Positions 60,011 through 64,000 of a stretch of 64,000 bases of DNA are shown piece by piece. Numbering within the stretch: position 1 is the stretch's first letter; the number at the start of each line of letters is the position of its first letter. Made by a program: the position numbers and the translations under genes. This stretch comes from Chryseobacterium sp. OV279 (GTDB lineage Bacteria; Bacteroidota; Bacteroidia; Flavobacteriales; Weeksellaceae): NCBI RefSeq assembly GCF_900128945.1, contig NZ_FQUD01000002.1, positions 586,371-650,370 on the forward strand, written 5' to 3'. Under the pieces are notes generated by a model that ran no database searches, had not been told where the DNA came from, and was given only the letters and a program-made list of their open reading frames with translations.

Positions 60011-60041
60011 TTGTTAATATAAAATAAAATTCATATCTTTG
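60011..60041 (+). promoter_or_regulatory. Predicted rpsA promoter
   Basis: TTG at 60011-60013, exactly 20 bases, perfect TATCTTTG at 60034-60041. The best match to the Bacteroidetes consensus in the window, fitting a highly expressed ribosomal gene. A leader of about 115 bases follows before the ATG. Confidence 0.75.
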
Positions 60042-60162
60042 CACCCACTTTTGTGTGAAAGGTTTGAAAAGGTAAAATATTAAAAATTAATTACTTCCGT
60101 ATTTTTTAGATCCACATTTATTCAGACCATTAAAAAAGAAGGAATACAAATTTTATTAGAAA

Positions 60163-61953
60163 ATGTCAAAAGAGACAAATTCAGCAGAGGTTTTATTAAA
60201 CCAAAACGTAGCACCAGAACAATTTGATTGGGATTCATTCGAATCAGGTCTTGATGCAGATGCGAGAAAAGAAAAAAGCGATTTAGAAGAAATCTATAAC
60301 GGATCTCTTAGCAGCTTGAACGATAACGACGTTATCACTGGTAAAGTTGTAAGATTAACGGATAAAGAAGCTATCGTTGATATCGATTTCAAATCTGAAG
60401 GTGTTATTTCTCTTAACGAATTCCGTTACAACCCAGGCCTGAAAGTAGGTGATGATGTGGAAGTAATGGTAGACAGAAGAGAAGACAAAACTGGACAATT
60501 ACAGTTATCTCACAGAAAAGCTAGAACGCTTAAAGCTTGGGATAGAGTAAACGAACTTCACGAAACTGGAGAAATCGTTAACGGTTTTGTTAAGTCTAGA
60601 ACTAAAGGAGGTATGATCGTTGACGTACACGGAATCGAAGCATTCTTACCAGGTTCTCAGATTGATGTTAAGCCAATCAAAGATTACGATCAGTTCGTAG
60701 GTAAAACTATGGAGTTCAAAGTTGTGAAAATCAACCCTGAGTTCAAAAACGTAGTAGTATCTCACAAAGCATTGATCGAAGCAGATATCGAAGGTCAGAA
60801 AAAAGAAATCATCGCTCAGCTTGAAAAAGGTCAGGTTCTTGAAGGTACTGTTAAGAATATTACTTCTTACGGTGTATTCATTGACTTAGGAGGTGTAGAT
60901 GGATTGATCCACATTACAGACCTTTCTTGGTCTAGAGTGAACCACCCATCTGAAATTCTTGAGGACGGACAGACTGTGAAAGTTGTTATCCTTGATTTCG
61001 ATGATGAGAAAACAAGAATCCAGTTAGGTATGAAGCAATTAGAAGCTCATCCTTGGGATGCTCTTTCTGCTGACATGAAAGTTGGAGATAAAGTAAAAGG
61101 AAAAGTAGTAGTTCTTGCTGACTATGGTGCATTCGTAGAAATCGCTCCAGGTGTAGAAGGATTGATCCACGTTTCTGAAATGTCTTGGTCTACTCACTTA
61201 AGATCTGCAGGAGACTTCGTGAAGGTAGGTGATGAAGTAGAAGCTGAAGTATTAACACTAGACAGAGAAGAAAGAAAAATTTCTCTTGGTATCAAGCAGT
61301 TATCTAAAGATCCATGGGAAAATATCGAAGCTAAGTATCCGGTAGGATCTCAGCATGTAGGAACTGTAAGAAACTTCACTAACTTTGGTGTATTCGTAGA
61401 GTTAGAAGAAGGTATCGACGGATTAATCTACATCTCTGATCTTTCTTGGACTAAGAAAATCAAGCACCCATCTGAGTTCTGTGCAGTAGGTGATAAATTA
61501 AACGTTATCGTTCTTGAATTAGACATCCAGGCTAGAAGATTATCTCTAGGTCACAAGCAGTTAACTGAAAACCCTTGGGATAAATTCGAAACGAAATATG
61601 CTGAAGGTACTATCCACGCTGGTAAGGCTGTAGAAGTTCACGATAAAGGAGCTTCTGTACAGTTCGAAGACGTAGAAGTTGAAGCTTTCTGCCCATCAAG
61701 ATTATTAGAGAAAGAAGATGGATCTAAAATCAAGAAAGGTGAAGATGCTCAGTTCAAAGTAATCGAATTCAACAAAGAGTTCAAAAGAGTAGTAGTTTCT
61801 CATACTGGAATCTTCAGAGACGAAGAGAAGAAAAATATGAAAGACTCTTCTTCTAGAAACGTATCTTCTTCTTCAAACAACGAAGAAAGATCAACTCTTG
61901 GAGATATCGATGCATTAGCAGAATTGAAAAGAAAAATGGAAGAAGGTAAATAA
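60163..61953 (+). CDS. rpsA: 30S ribosomal protein S1
   Basis: 596 residues. Six S1 (OB-fold) repeats start at about 50 (NDVITGKVVRLTDKEAIVDI), 135 (GEIVNGFVKSRTKGGMIVDV), 225 (GQVLEGTVKNITSYGVFIDL), 310 (GDKVKGKVVVLADYGAFVEI), 397 (GSQHVGTVRNFTNFGVFVEL) and 485 (GTIHAGKAVEVHDKGASVQF). A Ser/Asn-rich linker and a short charged tail end the protein. S1 binds mRNA on the 30S subunit and supports initiation. The uniform, A-rich codon choice (AGA for Arg, few rare codons) differs visibly from nearby genes, as expected for high expression. Autoregulation through the long leader is possible by analogy with other S1 genes. Confidence 0.97.
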   Translation: MSKETNSAEVLLNQNVAPEQFDWDSFESGLDADARKEKSDLEEIYNGSLSSLNDNDVITGKVVRLTDKEAIVDIDFKSEGVISLNEFRYNPGLKVGDDVEVMVDRREDKTGQLQLSHRKARTLKAWDRVNELHETGEIVNGFVKSRTKGGMIVDVHGIEAFLPGSQIDVKPIKDYDQFVGKTMEFKVVKINPEFKNVVVSHKALIEADIEGQKKEIIAQLEKGQVLEGTVKNITSYGVFIDLGGVDGLIHITDLSWSRVNHPSEILEDGQTVKVVILDFDDEKTRIQLGMKQLEAHPWDALSADMKVGDKVKGKVVVLADYGAFVEIAPGVEGLIHVSEMSWSTHLRSAGDFVKVGDEVEAEVLTLDREERKISLGIKQLSKDPWENIEAKYPVGSQHVGTVRNFTNFGVFVELEEGIDGLIYISDLSWTKKIKHPSEFCAVGDKLNVIVLELDIQARRLSLGHKQLTENPWDKFETKYAEGTIHAGKAVEVHDKGASVQFEDVEVEAFCPSRLLEKEDGSKIKKGEDAQFKVIEFNKEFKRVVVSHTGIFRDEEKKNMKDSSSRNVSSSSNNEERSTLGDIDALAELKRKMEEGK

Positions 61954-61976
61954 TCCTTAATCTATTTGAATATATG

Positions 61977-62006
61977 AAGCCGCTCGTAAGAGCGGCTTTT
62001 TTTTTT
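61977..62006 (+). terminator. Rho-independent terminator of rpsA
   Basis: AAGCCGCTC-GTAA-GAGCGGCTT (GNRA-type loop), then ten T. Confidence 0.95.
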
Positions 62007-62145
62007 GTTTCTATGAGCAATCAGGATGTACGGCGTAAGATCTTGATTTTATGATGGTTGAAATTTATTTATTTGTTAATGTTTTTACTTTTTTGGTGTA
62101 ATTTGATTGTAAATTATTTTAATTTACTTGATTATTATTAAATTA

Positions 62146-62177
62146 TTTCATCAAATAGGGAAAAAATATTATTTTTA
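62146..62177 (+). promoter_or_regulatory. Possible promoter of the vWA-like T9SS gene
   Basis: TTTC at 62146-62149, 20 bases, TATTTTTA at 62170-62177. One mismatch in each box; 24 bases before the ATG. Confidence 0.35.
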
Positions 62178-62201
62178 GCCAACTAAATTTAAACAATAAC
62201 C

Positions 62202-63626
62202 ATGAAAAGAACATTCTTATTTTTATTCATGACATTCATGATGTCATGGAGTGGACTTAAAGCACAAGGTCTTGATTACATTATCATGCTGGATAACGGA
62301 AGCTCCATCACCGCAGATGAATACGCTAATATGAAGCGGGGTGCCATTAAGCTGATGGAAGAGCTTTTGGCCTGTAATAACAAAAGCAGAGTAGCTGTTG
62401 TACAGTATGGAACAGGAAAGTATGGGGATACCAGTGGGACTTATAAGCCCATGATTTATATCGAATCCGATTTTACCAGCGATCAGTTTGTCGCCCAGAA
62501 TTTTGAAAGACGTCTGGATTTTGGAGATCTTTTTAATGAATCATTAGGAATGATTGGTGATGCACTTGACGGAAATCCCAATGCTAATATTGTAAGTCCT
62601 CAGACAACCTTAGGCCTGGTGAGTGATCTTAGAGTGGTTGTATTTACTGATGCAATGAGAAATCTGGGCAATGCACTTACAGGCACTTATCTTGTGAATT
62701 CTGGCAGTCCGGGCTATGGTACTACTGCAGCATTTGTGAATGAACTGAAGTTCAAATACAACAGGGGTGCAAGGTTTACAATGATTCACACCAGTCCAGT
62801 GATGTCAGCAATCAGGGCTGGTGCAGCTATTGCCTCATATGGTGCGGGATCATATTCCGGACCGGTAGAACCTGTTCAGGGAGATCCTAATATTAACGTA
62901 ACTCCAAGATTATATTTTAACAGGCCTAATGGATTTCAAGTTTTCCCTGGTGAAATAGACTACTGGAGAGATCTGGCACAAAATATATGCGAGACAAATG
63001 GTATGGGAACTGTAGATTTCAGATACGAGCCGGGAGAATGTATAGGATATACACAGGGTGTTGGCGGATATCATCATCTTCCGGCCGGGGCTACCTTATT
63101 AAATTTGAAGCTGGAACTGGTAGGCTTACAGTCGGGAACGGTTTTTCCTGTGCCGTTTAATCCTTCATTCGGGCCTGGCAACTATTTTGTCTATTATCCA
63201 CTACCTTCAGACTTTGATGCTGCTGTAAATGGTGGAGCAACTGGAATTCAGAAATTCAAAGTAACAATGGAATACTCTTATAACGGTCAGACTGAAGTAG
63301 CCTATGCATGGAACAATTATCCGTTTTTTGATTATGACATTAACATGGATTGCCCGGTATTAAAGACAGCAAAACCATCAGAAGAAAAGATGTTCAAGCT
63401 TACTCCTAACCCTACTGATGGATTATTTAAAGTAATTCTGAATAAGGAACTTAAGTCAGGAAAGCTTGAGATCAGAGACTTGAGTGGAAATGCAGTGTAC
63501 AATAAAATAGTGCGTAATCAAAAAGAAATAGACATTGATATCAGTTCCCGAAAAGAAGGGGTTTATATGGTTAATGTCACCAATGATAAGAACGAAATCT
63601 ATTCAGAAAAAATAATTAAAAAATAA
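62202..63626 (+). CDS. Secreted vWA-like protein with T9SS type A domain
   Basis: 474 residues. The signal peptide ends near 22 (MSWSGLKAQ). A von Willebrand A-like domain spans about 24-245: strand DYIIMLDNGSSI, helix NMKRGAIKLMEELL, strand SRVAVVQYG, strand LRVVVFTDAM. The MIDAS motif DxSxS reads DNGSS, with glycine in place of the first serine, so metal binding may be weakened. A beta domain at about 270-390 (GVGGYHHLPAGATLLNLKLEL, KFKVTMEYSYNGQTEVAYAW) follows, then a T9SS type A domain (KLTPNPTDGLFKVILN ... SEKIIKK). Probable surface adhesin. It has its own terminator and lies between rpsA and a peptidase gene. Confidence 0.82.
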   Translation: MKRTFLFLFMTFMMSWSGLKAQGLDYIIMLDNGSSITADEYANMKRGAIKLMEELLACNNKSRVAVVQYGTGKYGDTSGTYKPMIYIESDFTSDQFVAQNFERRLDFGDLFNESLGMIGDALDGNPNANIVSPQTTLGLVSDLRVVVFTDAMRNLGNALTGTYLVNSGSPGYGTTAAFVNELKFKYNRGARFTMIHTSPVMSAIRAGAAIASYGAGSYSGPVEPVQGDPNINVTPRLYFNRPNGFQVFPGEIDYWRDLAQNICETNGMGTVDFRYEPGECIGYTQGVGGYHHLPAGATLLNLKLELVGLQSGTVFPVPFNPSFGPGNYFVYYPLPSDFDAAVNGGATGIQKFKVTMEYSYNGQTEVAYAWNNYPFFDYDINMDCPVLKTAKPSEEKMFKLTPNPTDGLFKVILNKELKSGKLEIRDLSGNAVYNKIVRNQKEIDIDISSRKEGVYMVNVTNDKNEIYSEKIIKK

Positions 63627-63632
63627 AAAATT

Positions 63633-63659
63633 AAGCTGTCTTTCAAGGCAGCTTTTTTT
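63633..63659 (+). terminator. Rho-independent terminator
   Basis: AAGCTGTCT-TTCA-AGGCAGCTT with one G-U type pair, then TTTTTT. Confidence 0.8.
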
Positions 63660-63807
63660 GTATAGCCTGCTATCACTTAATTGTAGAATTAATAAAAATC
63701 CCGGTGGTGAGATTATTTTTCTTAAAACATTTTATTTTTTAAAATAATTTATTAAAAAATAACGTTAATTGTGAATTATTTGTAAATTAGCGCCTTTATT
63801 AGTAAAA

Positions 63808-64000
63808 ATGAAAAAGATAACTCTACCTCTTTTATTTGCTGCATTCGCAGTATTTCCTTCTACTTTATTTTCACAAGATAACGAGAAGCTAGTTAAGGAT
63901 TATATTTCTCAAAACAAGATCAGAGAATATAAAAAGAACGATCTTACCAACTTCGTCATTGACAATATTGATGCATCAAAGTCAATGAACGGAAATGTTG
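63808..64000 (+). CDS. Probable T9SS M36 (fungalysin-like) metallopeptidase, N-terminal fragment
   Basis: The ATG is at 63808 and the frame runs off the right edge, leaving about 64 codons. The signal peptide ends near 23 (AAFAVFPSTLFSQ). The start of the mature part (DNEKLVKDYISQNKIREYKK, NDLTNFVIDNIDASKSMNG) resembles the FTP propeptide of flavobacterial M36 metallopeptidases, where a V(I/V)D--D-S-S-NG pattern precedes the catalytic domain. The zinc motif would lie outside the window, so the family is inferred. A TAAATTAG box at 63783 is a weak promoter candidate. Confidence 0.6.
   Translation, partial: MKKITLPLLFAAFAVFPSTLFSQDNEKLVKDYISQNKIREYKKNDLTNFVIDNIDASKSMNGNV

Larger units (their letters stand above)
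59736..60162. other. 427-base divergent gap: word repeats, microsatellite and rpsA leader
   Basis: It contains AGCCAAGAACCAAGATGC words (59831-59850), a heptamer array (59851-59881), the 8-base microsatellite (59941-59999), the rpsA promoter (60011-60041), and an rpsA leader of about 115 bases. In the leader I see no strong hairpin other than weak AT-rich pairing. Confidence 0.7.

Noticed and set aside
1..64000. Insertion sequences, prophage, tRNA or rRNA genes
   Set aside because: I looked on both strands for transposase or integrase motifs and for tRNA-like cloverleafs with terminal CCA context and found none that I could support; a tRNAscan or Infernal run would be decisive.

Overview
The window looks like chromosomal DNA from a flavobacterium of the Chryseobacterium / Weeksellaceae type. 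The genome is AT-rich. Upstream regions repeatedly show the Bacteroidetes promoter pattern TTG/TTTG-N20-21-TAnnTTTG, and Shine-Dalgarno sequences are scarce. At least nine complete proteins end in type IX secretion system (T9SS) sorting domains. Housekeeping genes also have typical flavobacterial forms and order (ftsX-DUF3098-uppP-truB-rluF, rnz-TIGR02757, nif3-CT398-like). I read about 47 protein genes and saw no rRNA, tRNA, IS element, prophage or CRISPR. The left edge cuts a gene that looks like dnaE, and the right edge cuts a probable M36 metallopeptidase.

Layout. 1-0.4 kb: 3' end of dnaE. 0.7-8.2 kb: three tandem T9SS type A surface proteins with different N-terminal modules but nearly the same sorting domain. 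8.3-11.3 kb: a K+ channel with a 52-residue membrane protein behind it, then nif3 and a coiled-coil protein. 11.3-17.5 kb: fatty-acid genes (acyl-CoA ligase, acyl-CoA dehydrogenase), a bicupin oxalate decarboxylase-like protein and a DUF4349-like lipoprotein. 17.9-20.8 kb: a small PrcB-like protein directly ahead of a T9SS metzincin protease. 20.8-27.5 kb: prfC, a membrane protein, a CPBP protease, rdgB, rnz, TIGR02757 and a DUF1003-like coiled-coil protein. 27.7-36.4 kb: three tandem choice-of-anchor L proteins with T9SS type B domains. 36.4-41.8 kb: rsmA diverging from a tight operon for cell division, envelope and RNA modification. 42-51 kb: a beta-propeller lipoprotein, an HhH-repeat protein, a MerR regulator, a reprolysin-like protease with a P domain, an AraC regulator and ccoG. 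51-56.7 kb: an S41 protease, an SMP-30 lipoprotein and a second P-domain protease. 56.8-64 kb: a DbpA-like helicase, a secreted Ntn hydrolase, rpsA, a vWA-like T9SS protein and the M36 start.

How it fits together. Blocks of conserved housekeeping genes alternate with secreted degradative enzymes and adhesin-like proteins. This suits a proteolytic, surface-active environmental or host-associated flavobacterium. The secreted genes show signs of active duplication and module exchange: shared sorting domains, internal repeats and tandem paralogs.

The least explained feature is in the intergenic DNA. At least seven gaps carry short word-like repeats: heptamer TGANRTC arrays, a 46-bp ATTCACCATT element, GAGTTT words, AGCAACT words, an eightfold-unit microsatellite next to the rpsA promoter, and a 291-bp segment closed by perfect 17-bp inverted repeats. 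They recur in both orientations and share long near-identical stretches. I do not know a published name for them.
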